This document shows positions 37,035 through 46,440 of a stretch of DNA of 64,000 nt, in pieces. The DNA comes from Bacteroides sp. GTDB taxonomy: Bacteria > Bacteroidota > Bacteroidia > Bacteroidales > Muribaculaceae. Numbering within the stretch: the first letter of the stretch is position 1; each line of letters starts with the position of its first letter. Location: the NCBI GenBank assembly GCA_023663525.1, contig JAMPHF010000004.1:62001-126000 (forward strand), given 5' to 3'. The notes beneath the pieces were generated by a model that searched no databases, was not told the DNA's origin, and worked only from the letters and a program-made list of their open reading frames with translations. A program made the translations under genes and the position numbers.

Positions 37035-37567
37035 GGGAATCGGATTAAGGTTCGGTTACGGTAGAGGGCGAAATCGGGCACGATGGCGGGACGGGGGGTG
37101 GTGACGGTCACGGCGGCGGTGAGCACGGCGTCGCCCGCACCGCACTCACGGAGCGACCTGACGATTGCGAGCATGGTGACACCGCTATCGACCGCATCAT
37201 CGACCACAAGCACGCGCATCGGCAGCAATGACAGAATCTCCGGGGGGAGCAGCACGCGGGGTATCCTCCTCCGGGGCAGCAGCGAGAGCACACGCGACTC
37301 GACAATCCGCAGACGGTCAAGCAGACCGAGCGGCAATGCGGCCATGAGTCTGCGCAACGCGCTCTTATGGGGCGTGGAGGGGCGGTGCAGCTCAACGAGT
37401 GCGAGCCGTGCGCCGGGGAAAAGCGGCAGCATCTCTCGCGCGACATACTCCCCGCCGGTGCGGATCCCGACAATCAGTTGCGGTCTGAAGCCTGACATGG
37501 CGACCTCGCGGGCAAGCTCGCGGCATGAAGCGGCAAAGGCCTTATCATCAAGCGTGATGACTTCCAT
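37013..37567 (-). CDS. Phosphoribosyltransferase-domain protein
   Basis: A 184-residue type I PRTase. The PRPP-binding motif is MRVLVVDDAVDSGVTMLAI (about 118-136) and an N-terminal IVGIRTGGEYVAREM loop fits hypoxanthine- or xanthine-type PRTases. An Arg-rich hood (about 75-110) is atypical. It overlaps the genes on both sides by about 20 nt, which indicates translational coupling. It may attach phosphoribosyl to a base or to another acceptor; the acceptor is unknown. Confidence 0.85.
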   Translation of the reverse strand: MEVITLDDKAFAASCRELAREVAMSGFRPQLIVGIRTGGEYVAREMLPLFPGARLALVELHRPSTPHKSALRRLMAALPLGLLDRLRIVESRVLSLLPRRRIPRVLLPPEILSLLPMRVLVVDDAVDSGVTMLAIVRSLRECGAGDAVLTAAVTVTTPRPAIVPDFALYRNRTLIRFPWSMDMK

Positions 37568-38534
37568 TGCTCATTTTCCTCCCATAGACTAATGGCGACA
37601 GTAATCTGAGCATCCACCTGCCGCCATACGAGGCAAGGATACCCAACTTGTTTTTCATCCTCACGCGGGGATCAGCAAGACTCTCGCGGCGGTATGATTT
37701 GATGACACGCCAGCACTCGCGCGAAACGTCGTCGAAATCTCCGTGACGGTCATGGAGCGCGAGGAGACAGAACATGTTGAAATTGGCACTGAGCCTGCGG
37801 TCACGCGCGGCGCGCTGCAACTGCGGGGTGGCGGCTGACATGGCTGCCTCGATGCGCCCGGTGACTTTCAGCACGTCGAGGCGCGAGGGGCTGAAAGTGT
37901 TGGTGATGCTTCCGGGGTTGTCGCGATAGAAGTAGACCGGGCAGCCGGTCACGGCAATCTTCCCGCCGCGAGGACGCAATTTGTAGAACATGTCGAGGTC
38001 CTCGTAGATACACCCGTGTTCAAAACTGATTCCGTCCAGACAACTGCGTTTGTAGAGCTTGCCCCAAGGCGCGGGGACGATGTCGGATGACTGATAGAGG
38101 ACTTCCTCGATAACCGAGTATTGGTCACGTATTTCCGTGGTGAAATCGCGATCGATGTCAACCGTCGGGATGTATCTTCCGCCCTTCCATCCACCGTAGA
38201 CGAGGTCGCATCCGGTCTGCTCAGCCACCCGGAGCATGGTGGCGATGCTGTGGGAATAGAGGGCATCGTCGCTGTCGAGAAACGTTATCCACTCTCCACG
38301 GGCAATGCGCAGGGCAGCATTGCGAGCAGCCGAGACTCCGCTGTTTGGCTGAGTCAGGACTCGCATACGCGGATCGCGACGGCGATACTCGACAAGGATG
38401 GACGGAGTCAGGTCAGTCGAGCCGTCGTCAACGACGATGACCTCAACGTCGCGATGGCTCTGCGCAAGGGCACTGTCAAGACATTCCCGCAAATATCGCC
38501 CGGCATTGTAGGCCGGGATGATGATTGACACCAT
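37548..38534 (-). CDS. Family 2 glycosyltransferase
   Basis: A 328-residue GT-A fold enzyme. The N-terminus has VSIIIPAYNAGRYLRECL, then VIVVDDGSTD and the metal-binding FLDSDDAL; the acceptor region has HGCIYEDLDMFYKL. It transfers a sugar from a nucleotide donor, probably for a surface polysaccharide or glycolipid. It is first in an overlapping cassette with the PRTase and HAD phosphatase and is not part of a larger polysaccharide locus in this window. Confidence 0.92.
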   Translation of the reverse strand: MVSIIIPAYNAGRYLRECLDSALAQSHRDVEVIVVDDGSTDLTPSILVEYRRRDPRMRVLTQPNSGVSAARNAALRIARGEWITFLDSDDALYSHSIATMLRVAEQTGCDLVYGGWKGGRYIPTVDIDRDFTTEIRDQYSVIEEVLYQSSDIVPAPWGKLYKRSCLDGISFEHGCIYEDLDMFYKLRPRGGKIAVTGCPVYFYRDNPGSITNTFSPSRLDVLKVTGRIEAAMSAATPQLQRAARDRRLSANFNMFCLLALHDRHGDFDDVSRECWRVIKSYRRESLADPRVRMKNKLGILASYGGRWMLRLLSPLVYGRKMSNGSHHA

Positions 38535-38552
38535 GGGCTATCAGAGTGTGTC

Positions 38553-39116
38553 TCAGTTGGAGTGTGGATCAGATTTCTTCCGCTTGACCGTATGTTTGAG
38601 CTTCAGCACTGCGAGATTCAGCTCCAGTGCGGTCTCTGAGTCGGTCGCCGACAGCTCATCGTCAAGAAGGTCGGAAAGAAGCTCACCGCTCTGCTCCATG
38701 AGTGTCTTGCGTCGGCTCTCGTCGGGCTGGGCTGTCAGCGCCGACAGGTTGCGGGACAATTCCCGCATTTTTGCAAACGTCTCGACAATGCCGATTGTGG
38801 TCCGGGTTGCGACCGGGCTTTTGAGGATTGTCGCCAGCATGTACAATCCCTTTTCGGTAAACGCTTTGGGCATTACGCGGGACTTCGCTGAGAGATTTGC
38901 GGTCGAAAATTTCGACCGCAAACCCTTTAAATCACTGCTGTCAAGCAATATAATGTAGCCGTCCGGGAATTTGTCAGGATTATTCCTGACAGCCTCATTG
39001 ACACGTTTTGTCTCCAATCCATACAACTGAGCGACATCCGAGTCAAGTATGACACGCTGTCCACGGACAGTGACTATCGCGCTCTCTATTTTCCCGTAAA
39101 TTGATAAATTTTCCAT
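38553..39116 (-). CDS. ORF6N-domain DNA-binding protein
   Basis: A 187-residue protein with an N-terminal ORF6N domain (about 8-95): VRGQRVILDSDVAQLYGLET, cited here as RVILDSDVAQLYGLET, and MPKAFTEKGLYMLATIL. ORF6N proteins are common in phages and mobile elements as antirepressor-type DNA-binding proteins. The C-terminal half is helical. The coding sequence contains a perfect 13-bp inverted repeat at 38896-38922. It ends 19 nt before the glycosyltransferase start. Confidence 0.87.
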   Translation of the reverse strand: MENLSIYGKIESAIVTVRGQRVILDSDVAQLYGLETKRVNEAVRNNPDKFPDGYIILLDSSDLKGLRSKFSTANLSAKSRVMPKAFTEKGLYMLATILKSPVATRTTIGIVETFAKMRELSRNLSALTAQPDESRRKTLMEQSGELLSDLLDDELSATDSETALELNLAVLKLKHTVKRKKSDPHSN

Positions 39117-39136
39117 GGTTTAATCTTATTTATTAG

Positions 39137-39841
39137 TTACTTTTGTGTTTTCTGTTGCCGTTTCAGCTCAAAGCCGGCTGTCATGCCGTCATACTTGTTG
39201 AGAATCGCCGAGACAGCTTTCAGGCTTGTCTTACCCGTCAGTTTCCCGGCTTTATCGATGAGCGACATGAGACCGCTGACATCGAAAGTCAGTTCCATCG
39301 TTTCACCGTTCATCACTATGTACGACTCCATCGACCCGACGTTGACTTTGCCGAGAGCCTTGAAATGGAAAGTGAAATTTTCCGCCGATTCCTCCTTGGT
39401 GATATTGCCGCTGAGATTGATCAATCCGGCCTTGAAGGTGAACGTTGAATCCTGTTCGATTGTCAAGACGAGTGAAGTGAAACCGACGGTCTTATAGTAG
39501 GGTGCAAGTTTCGCCTCGACCTGCGTTGCCGCAGCGGCTCCACCGGCTTTCAGAAGGAGATTGTCGCTCTTGAACGACACTGCCGGACCGGAGTAATTCC
39601 ATCTTCCGGCAATCTTCTCGACTGTCAGCGAGGATGCGCCGATACCGAACTTATTAGCCACGCCCGAAAGCAAAGACCCGAGTCCGCCTCCGTTGCTCTG
39701 AGTTGTGGCAGCCGAGTCGGTGGAGGTCGCAGCAGTCTTGTTTACAGCCTTCAATATATCCTTGATGTCGCGCGATGCAGCCTCAGCCATGAGAGAGGAC
39801 GCAGCGAAAGAGATAAGAACCAGAAAGATGATTTTTTTCAT
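39137..39841 (-). CDS. DUF4923 family exported protein
   Basis: A 234-residue protein with a signal peptide (MKKIIFLVLISFAASSLMAEA). A Gly-rich linker (GGGLGSLLSGVANKFG) precedes a beta-rich domain starting with AGRWNYSGPAVSFKSDN, which is the DUF4923 pattern. Probably periplasmic or outer-membrane associated; function unknown. It ends 20 nt before the ORF6N gene, on the same strand. Confidence 0.8.
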   Translation of the reverse strand: MKKIIFLVLISFAASSLMAEAASRDIKDILKAVNKTAATSTDSAATTQSNGGGLGSLLSGVANKFGIGASSLTVEKIAGRWNYSGPAVSFKSDNLLLKAGGAAAATQVEAKLAPYYKTVGFTSLVLTIEQDSTFTFKAGLINLSGNITKEESAENFTFHFKALGKVNVGSMESYIVMNGETMELTFDVSGLMSLIDKAGKLTGKTSLKAVSAILNKYDGMTAGFELKRQQKTQK

Positions 39842-39865
39842 GTGAGCCTTATTTTTTGAATATAT

Positions 39866-42391
39866 TTAGTACGAGAGATTTATCCCGTCGAGCCACAGCG
39901 TGCTGCCGAGCGAGCAGCCGGTGACAGCATCAGGAGTGGTGACGACACCACGCGTCTCCTCCTCAATCGTGCCGATTGTGTTTGAGGATGCGAACATGAC
40001 CTTTAGTCCAGTGGCCTTGACACCGAAATGCATGTAGGTGAGCGAAGCTTTGAATGCCGTGTAGCTGTTTGACACGGGCAGATGCGCCACAGCCGACCCT
40101 ATCACCTGCCTCTTGCCGTCAATATCACCATAGACCTCTATTATGGCAAGACCATAGTCCGAGGTATTGGACAGAGAGGGACTGTATTTGTAGTAACCGC
40201 TGAGCGACATGGGGCGCGAACGCCAATCAACCACGTCGTCATAGGTCTCTGTGCATGTCGATGGGTCGAATGAATATGAGCCGAGGAATAATTTACCTGC
40301 CGCACGCGATGAGATTTCCGGGATGATGGGTGAATATTTCAGATATGGTGTCCCGGTCTGTGTATAATCCGGGATTATCTGTCCATCCAGGTCAAACGCC
40401 ACGCTCCGAAGGCAGACGGCGTAACTGGCCTCCTCCGTGTCGCCCGGGACGCTGAACACGGACGGCTGCATGTACCATGTGTTGTGATTCGCGCTTTTCC
40501 GCGAGAATGTCTTTGCATTGGTGTTTGCCCATTCACGCGGCACCTGCTGGTCAATGGTCTGATGGTTCTGCCAGTTGAAAATTGCCACCGTCGTCTGTGA
40601 GTAGCGTCCGCCGCATGGAAGCGAGCTGTAATAGCAGCCCTCCTTGCGGTGCTCGAAGTCAGCATTGGGGAGACTAGGTGTGGATTCTGTCGTGAATTTG
40701 ATTACGGAAGTGAAATCCTCCTTTGACGGATTGTCCATCATGGTCGAGGTGAGCGCGTAGTTCGTCGATGGCGTGAGACCGGTGATGACAATGATTGAGG
40801 TATCAGTGTAGCGGGCGAGCACGGCTGCGCGCTGATTGTTGAGGTATATTTCGAGATTCTTGACAATTATCGGGAGCACTGACTCGTCGGCCGTCCGCAC
40901 TCTCACGCAGCCGTAGGTAGCGAATGCATCGACATCGAGAGTGAATGAAGGCATATAGCGTCCGATGACCACATCCGCGCGCGCCTCCTGACAGTAGAGC
41001 AGGCGCGCATTAATCACGCCGCTCCCCTCCGGGATGGTGAAACGGATATTGTACAGCCCCTCGGTTGTCTCCGTCACAGACTGTATGTCGGTCACATTCC
41101 ATTTGCCGTTATCATCAAGAAGCTCTATGGCGACATGGGGGGCAAAGTCATCGGCGATTGTGGATACATTTATCTCGGCTGTCGTGGTCCACACCATGAC
41201 ATCAGGCACGGAGACCACGCTGATATCCATCGGCGTTGTGCGGACAGTGAGAGTCAACGGTTCACCCACGCGCCCCTGTGCATCCTCAGCCATAAAACCT
41301 ATTGCCGTCATGGACTGCGATTCGTTGAGAAACACAAGGCTGCCGAGGAAATCCGCAAGTTCAACTTCTGCACCATTCTCCGTCACCGTCCATTTCAAGC
41401 CATATGCCTTGAGAGTCTCGCGCTGTCCGTCAGTCAGATTGAGGAGGTCGCATTGTCCGGGCACCCCCACAGAGTTGAGATAGGGTGAATTGACCGTCAT
41501 GTTGAGGTGCTTGAGCGGTGACGATGATCTTACAGTCACATTGACCGGTTCATCGGGCACTTCACCCTCAGGAAGCACAAAAACACGGTCCGGCATCCAG
41601 CCGCCGGGGCTAATCACAGGCGGGGCTGCCGAAAGAAATTCTGCAGTCAGCGCCTGTGACCACACCGATGAATCGACCGTGCAGCTCACCACCGGCGTGT
41701 CATTGTCAAAATCAAGCGAAAGGTCATACTGATAGAATGTGGCGGCACGCGCATCGGTCACCTCAGCCGCCGTGTAGCCCGCGACAGTACCGTCCGGCAT
41801 AGTCAGGAGGAGATAGAGCGATGTCTTTCCGGGAAGCAGATAGAGGATTTCATCCTCCCGTCCGGCACAGTCATGGTAGTCACCACCCTCGGAGTGAAGA
41901 TAGGCATGGACAGAGGTGAAATATGAAGCGAAAGCCTCTGACATGCGCACGACATTGGCAGTGGAGGCAGGACGGAGCGTGAGCTTCTCATCCACGGTCC
42001 TCGATGCGATTACATCGACATTTGTCCCGACGGAATAAGCTGCCTTACCGAAGCCCTCCATGCCGTCACGATAGGAGGCATAGAGGTGATATGTGCCCTC
42101 AATGTAGAGGTCGCCCTGGGGAAACTCCGGGAAAGATGTCCAGACATGCGAAAAACCACCCACGAGCGAATGGATGGAGAGGCTGACCGAATCAATGGCG
42201 GGCGCAGAGAAATCCATCCCCGCGATGACCGTCCCATCCGGATAGACGAATGTCTTGTCAATATCAATATCGACATATAACTGCCCGGATAATGTCTTGA
42301 CGTATGCGCTGTCCGTCGAGCAGCCGGACAGAAGATTCACAAGAGAGATTATGGTTACAATTACGAGATTTCGTCGGCAAGCGATAGACAT
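39866..42391 (-). CDS. DUF4493/PCMD-domain surface lipoprotein
   Basis: An 841-residue lipoprotein (LVNLLSGCSTDS, Cys at about 24). The N-terminal DUF4493-like region (about 30-240) is followed by Ig/FN3-like beta domains (about 250-590). A C-terminal PCMD domain, a putative carbohydrate-metabolism/carbohydrate-binding fold (about 600-841), starts at PNADFEHRKEGCYYSSL and ends GSTLWLDGINLSY. Proteins of this architecture are usually surface-exposed in Bacteroidetes. The ATG at 42391 is preferred to an upstream TTG. Confidence 0.82.
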   Translation of the reverse strand: MSIACRRNLVIVTIISLVNLLSGCSTDSAYVKTLSGQLYVDIDIDKTFVYPDGTVIAGMDFSAPAIDSVSLSIHSLVGGFSHVWTSFPEFPQGDLYIEGTYHLYASYRDGMEGFGKAAYSVGTNVDVIASRTVDEKLTLRPASTANVVRMSEAFASYFTSVHAYLHSEGGDYHDCAGREDEILYLLPGKTSLYLLLTMPDGTVAGYTAAEVTDARAATFYQYDLSLDFDNDTPVVSCTVDSSVWSQALTAEFLSAAPPVISPGGWMPDRVFVLPEGEVPDEPVNVTVRSSSPLKHLNMTVNSPYLNSVGVPGQCDLLNLTDGQRETLKAYGLKWTVTENGAEVELADFLGSLVFLNESQSMTAIGFMAEDAQGRVGEPLTLTVRTTPMDISVVSVPDVMVWTTTAEINVSTIADDFAPHVAIELLDDNGKWNVTDIQSVTETTEGLYNIRFTIPEGSGVINARLLYCQEARADVVIGRYMPSFTLDVDAFATYGCVRVRTADESVLPIIVKNLEIYLNNQRAAVLARYTDTSIIVITGLTPSTNYALTSTMMDNPSKEDFTSVIKFTTESTPSLPNADFEHRKEGCYYSSLPCGGRYSQTTVAIFNWQNHQTIDQQVPREWANTNAKTFSRKSANHNTWYMQPSVFSVPGDTEEASYAVCLRSVAFDLDGQIIPDYTQTGTPYLKYSPIIPEISSRAAGKLFLGSYSFDPSTCTETYDDVVDWRSRPMSLSGYYKYSPSLSNTSDYGLAIIEVYGDIDGKRQVIGSAVAHLPVSNSYTAFKASLTYMHFGVKATGLKVMFASSNTIGTIEEETRGVVTTPDAVTGCSLGSTLWLDGINLSY

Positions 42392-42450
42392 GGGCAAATT
42401 TCGGAGAATGACGGGATGATGTGTGATGAATGGATGTTGTATCCGTTACG

Positions 42451-43281
42451 TCAGAGCGTGACGTGCTGAGCCTTGACGGTAGTGCTGAGGAATGTGCCGG
42501 CCAGCGACATGAATTTGTCGGGATTCTCTGTTGTCAGATAGGTGCATGTCCCACCCCGGGTACATTTGGCATCCATCTCAGGGTGACGTTTGAGATAATC
42601 GACCAGACTTGCCGCCACGAGTTCACCTTGGGTCACTATCATGGCACGTCCCGCCACCTGTCTGCGGATTTTGTCGAGCAAGAGCGGATAGTGGGTACAG
42701 CCGAGGATAATGGTGTCGATGTCAGGCTCCTCGGCGAAAAGCTGCTCGACATATTTCTCGACAAAATAGTCGGCCCCGGGCGAGTCATACTCCCGGTTCT
42801 CGACAAGCGGTACCCACATGGGACACTCAACCGAGACGGTGCGGAACTGCGGGAAAAATTTAGCGATCTCTATGTCGTATGTCCCGGAACTTACCGTCCC
42901 CGGAGTGCCGAGGACACCGATATTTCCATTCTTGCTGATTGAGCCGAGCACCTCGACGGTCGGGATTATCACCCCGAGCACACGTCGCGAACTGTCCCAA
43001 CCCGGCAGGTCTTTCTGCTGGATGGAGCGGAGGGCTTTTGCCGAGGCCGTATTGCAGGCAAGGATGACGAGATGGCAACCACGGGCAAACAGAGCCTCAA
43101 CCGCCTCACGCGTGAATTCATAGACCACGTCAAATGAACGTGTGCCGTAAGGAGTGCGCGCATTGTCGCCGAGATAGATGTAGTCATATTCGGGGAGAGC
43201 CTCACGAATTTCTTTGAGGATAGTCAGGCCACCGTAGCCTGAATCAAAAACGCCGATAGGGCCTGGTGATGATGGAAACAT
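42451..43281 (-). CDS. murI: Glutamate racemase
   Basis: A 276-residue enzyme that makes D-glutamate for peptidoglycan. The N-terminal IGVFDSGYGGLTIL carries the catalytic Asp/Ser region. The two catalytic cysteines are in VILACNTASAKAL and IILGCTHYPLLL. The start at 43281 (MFPSSPGPIGVFD) matches the family; upstream in-frame ATGs would add 24-26 unrelated residues. It lies 157 nt after nuoN, beyond a hairpin. Confidence 0.94.
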   Translation of the reverse strand: MFPSSPGPIGVFDSGYGGLTILKEIREALPEYDYIYLGDNARTPYGTRSFDVVYEFTREAVEALFARGCHLVILACNTASAKALRSIQQKDLPGWDSSRRVLGVIIPTVEVLGSISKNGNIGVLGTPGTVSSGTYDIEIAKFFPQFRTVSVECPMWVPLVENREYDSPGADYFVEKYVEQLFAEEPDIDTIILGCTHYPLLLDKIRRQVAGRAMIVTQGELVAASLVDYLKRHPEMDAKCTRGGTCTYLTTENPDKFMSLAGTFLSTTVKAQHVTL

Positions 43282-43360
43282 GGTCGAGTCTGTTTTTTTG
43301 TATGTCCGTATAATCCCGGTATAATCTTTTGCAAAAGTCAGATATGTCTTCATTAGCAAT

Positions 43361-43394
43361 CTCCGACTGCAAGCAAAACGCCGTGCAGCCGGAG
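43361..43394. terminator. Hairpin after the nuo/atp block
   Basis: CTCCGxCTGCA pairs with TGCAGxCGGAG around a 12-nt loop. There is no T run on the leftward side, so it is a weak terminator or a processing site between nuoN and murI. Confidence 0.4.
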
Positions 43395-43438
43395 ATAGTT
43401 TAAATATTTTTTAATAATATTTCAGATTCTGAGCCGGA

Positions 43439-44881
43439 TCAGCCAACCACCGTGAGGAGATAATCGTAGAAGTAGCTGACGATACCCAGACCGATGATTC
43501 CTGCAACACAAACCCACATGCCGGCGCGTTCGGAACAAGCCGAGCGGAATGTTGCAATCGGAGTCTCACTGTCGTTGATAAACATTGCCTTCACAACAAG
43601 CAGATAGTAGTAGAGGGAGATGATGGTGTTGATGAGGGCGATGAGCACGAGGACATAGAGTGCGGCAGAATTGGTCGCGCTGAGTGTGGAGGTGAACACG
43701 AAGAACTTGCTGAAGAATCCGGCGAACGGCGGGATGCCTGCAAGCGAGAACATCGCGAGCATCATCGTGAACGACAGACGGGGGTTTGTCTTGTAGAGAC
43801 CGTTGTAATCATCCATGTTGAGCTTGCCGGTGGCATTCTCGATAGCCCCGATCACACCGAAGGCGGCGAGGTTGGAGAAGATGTAGACAAGCGTGTAGAA
43901 CATGAGGGCTGAGACACCCATTGCATTGTCGCCGACAATTGCAAGCATGATGTAGCCGGCCTGCGAGATGGACGAGAACGCAAGGAAACGCTTCATGTTC
44001 TTCTGACGCATCGCAAAGAGGTTGCCGATTGTGATGGTGAGGATGATGAGACCATAGAGCATCCATTCCCATGCAGCCTCGTAGACCGAACCGAACACCT
44101 GGGTCAGAACGACGAGGAAAGCGAATGCAGCCGAACCCTTAGAGATGACCGAGAGATAGGAGGTCACCGAAGTGGGCGCACCTTGATAGACGTCGGCAGT
44201 CCAAAGATGGAAGGGGACAAGCGAAATCTTGAATCCGAAACCTGCCATCACAAACGCAAGAGCGACCGCGAGCATGACACCCATCTGACCGTTGATGGCC
44301 GAGGCGATGCCGCCGTAGTAGAGCGTGCCGGCAATGCCATAGACAAACGACAGACCCATCAGAAGGATTGCCGATGAGAATACGGCTGTCAGTACATATT
44401 TGATGGCTGCCTCGTGGCTCTCATAGCGATTCTTGTCGAAAGCGACAAGAGCGCAGAGCGGAAGCGACGCTGTCTCAAGACCGATGATGAACATGAGGAA
44501 ATGACGGCTCGAAATCATCAGATACATTCCGAAAAGCGTCAGCAGCGTCAGCTCATAGAATTCGCCGCGACGGATGGCGACAAACTCTGAGTTGGCCCAC
44601 TTGAGCGACTGGATGAGGACAATCAAGGTGCCGACATTGAGTATGTTCTTGATTGCAACGATGGTCGGAGTGGTGACATACATTCCTGCGAATGCCGATT
44701 CCGATACCCTGAGAGCCGGACAGAATCCTGCTATGACCTGAAGGGCCATTAACACACATGCGATTCCGGGGACGGCGGCTGAGCCTTTCTTGTCGGAAAA
44801 TGTGTCGTAGAGGAAGACTAATAGGAATACGATTAACAATCCTATTTCCTGCTTGAGTGCTAAAAACTGTGAGTAATCCAT
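43439..44881 (-). CDS. nuoN: NADH-quinone oxidoreductase subunit N
   Basis: A 480-residue antiporter-like membrane subunit of complex I with about 14 helices. The conserved segments LVPFHLWTADVYQGAPTSVT (shown as LVPFHLWTADVYQGAP) and FLAFSSISQAGYIMLA, and the Lys/Glu channel residues around them, mark NuoN. It is the last gene of the nuo/atp block, 16 nt after nuoM. Confidence 0.95.
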   Translation of the reverse strand: MDYSQFLALKQEIGLLIVFLLVFLYDTFSDKKGSAAVPGIACVLMALQVIAGFCPALRVSESAFAGMYVTTPTIVAIKNILNVGTLIVLIQSLKWANSEFVAIRRGEFYELTLLTLFGMYLMISSRHFLMFIIGLETASLPLCALVAFDKNRYESHEAAIKYVLTAVFSSAILLMGLSFVYGIAGTLYYGGIASAINGQMGVMLAVALAFVMAGFGFKISLVPFHLWTADVYQGAPTSVTSYLSVISKGSAAFAFLVVLTQVFGSVYEAAWEWMLYGLIILTITIGNLFAMRQKNMKRFLAFSSISQAGYIMLAIVGDNAMGVSALMFYTLVYIFSNLAAFGVIGAIENATGKLNMDDYNGLYKTNPRLSFTMMLAMFSLAGIPPFAGFFSKFFVFTSTLSATNSAALYVLVLIALINTIISLYYYLLVVKAMFINDSETPIATFRSACSERAGMWVCVAGIIGLGIVSYFYDYLLTVVG

Positions 44882-44897
44882 TGCTATTAATCCATGA

Positions 44898-46403
44898 TTA
44901 GTTCAGACCTATTACAGTGAAAATCTCAGGGCTGAAAGTGAACTTGATAAGGTCAGCGAAGAAGTTGGGGAAAAGACCGATACATGCCACACAGACAATG
45001 AGGGTGGCGGTAGCGACGCGTTCCCACCACTTTGCGTCGGTGAGGGTCATGTGGTGCTCGTCATAGACGGGACCATAGAGGAGTTTGCCGACCACGCGGA
45101 GGATATAGACAGCCGTGGTGACGATTGAGCTGCAAGCCACGATTACAAACACGCGGTGGAAAAGGTCGGCATGTTCAAACGATCCGACGAAAATAGTCAT
45201 TTCGGCTACGAAACCTGACAGACCCGGCAGACCGAGCGAAGCCATACCTGCAATCACATAGCAAACAGAGAGGTAAGGCAGGATCTGCATCATACCGCCC
45301 ATCTCGCGGATGTCGCGGGTGTGTGTACGACCGTAAATCATACCGATAAGCGCAAAGAAAAGGGCTGTCATGAGACCGTGGGAGAGCATCTGCATAATCG
45401 CACCGGTCATCGCAGTGGTGTTGAGCATAAGGATTGCGAAAAGCACCAGACCGCAGTGGGAGACGGATGAATATGCATTGATGTACTTGAGGTCATTCTG
45501 CACACATGCGCTGAACGCTCCGTAGACAACCGAGATACCTGTGAGGATAAGGAAGATCCAGGCAAGCTCATTGGCGGCGTGGGGCATGAGATAGATGGCC
45601 ACACGGAAACATCCGTAACCACCGAGCTTCATGAGCACACCTGCATGGAGCATTGACACCGCTGTCGGGGCTGAGGCGTGACCGTCGGGCGACCATGTGT
45701 GGAACGGGAACATGGCACCGAGGACACCGAAGCCGACAAACGTCATGGGGAACAGGAAGCTCTGCCAGCCGTGGCTGATGGCATCATACTCGGCAATCTG
45801 GAGAATGTTCCACGTCAGAGGCATTCCCTCGGGTGCTGAATGATAGTATATGCCGATGAGACCGAGCATGAGGAATGCGGAACCACCCATGAGCATGAGC
45901 GTCAGCTTCATTGCCGAGTAGTTTTTGTTGCCGCTGCCCCACACACCGATGAGAAGATACATCGGGATAAGTGCGACCTCATAGAACATGAACATTGTGA
46001 AAAGGTCAATCGAGATGAAGAAACCGTAGACACCCGTCGAAAGGAGGATGAGCCAAAGGAAAAATTCCTTGGGTTGCGGAATCTCCCACGAGGCGAAGCT
46101 GCCGGTTATGAGGATGAAACCTGTGAGGATGAGCATCGCGATTGAGATTCCATCCACACCGACCGCAAGGTTGATGTTGAGCGGTGCGAACCACTGCCAT
46201 GAGTCAACCCAAAGCATCGGAGCGTCAGCTCCGGCAGCACGGAGGGCGAGATAGTCAACGAGAAGCCAAATCGAGAGGGCGGTCAATGCCACCGAACCCA
46301 CGACGGCCACTGCGCGGATCTGCTTTATATTCCTGCAGAGGGCGAGCCCCAGCAACATGAGCAGGGGAATCACCACAAAGTAAATTAATATATTGGAAAA
46401 CAT
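44898..46403 (-). CDS. nuoM: NADH-quinone oxidoreductase subunit M
   Basis: A 501-residue proton-channel subunit of complex I. Signature segments are FPFHTWSPDGHASAPTAVSM and DLKYINAYSSVSHCGLVLFA. The start at 46403 (MFSNILIYFVV) avoids overlapping nuoL; an ATG 27 codons upstream lies inside the end of nuoL and adds a non-membrane leader. Confidence 0.95.
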   Translation of the reverse strand: MFSNILIYFVVIPLLMLLGLALCRNIKQIRAVAVVGSVALTALSIWLLVDYLALRAAGADAPMLWVDSWQWFAPLNINLAVGVDGISIAMLILTGFILITGSFASWEIPQPKEFFLWLILLSTGVYGFFISIDLFTMFMFYEVALIPMYLLIGVWGSGNKNYSAMKLTLMLMGGSAFLMLGLIGIYYHSAPEGMPLTWNILQIAEYDAISHGWQSFLFPMTFVGFGVLGAMFPFHTWSPDGHASAPTAVSMLHAGVLMKLGGYGCFRVAIYLMPHAANELAWIFLILTGISVVYGAFSACVQNDLKYINAYSSVSHCGLVLFAILMLNTTAMTGAIMQMLSHGLMTALFFALIGMIYGRTHTRDIREMGGMMQILPYLSVCYVIAGMASLGLPGLSGFVAEMTIFVGSFEHADLFHRVFVIVACSSIVTTAVYILRVVGKLLYGPVYDEHHMTLTDAKWWERVATATLIVCVACIGLFPNFFADLIKFTFSPEIFTVIGLN

Positions 46404-46440
46404 ATCGTTACTATAAATTTCAGCTACTTGATTGACAGAT

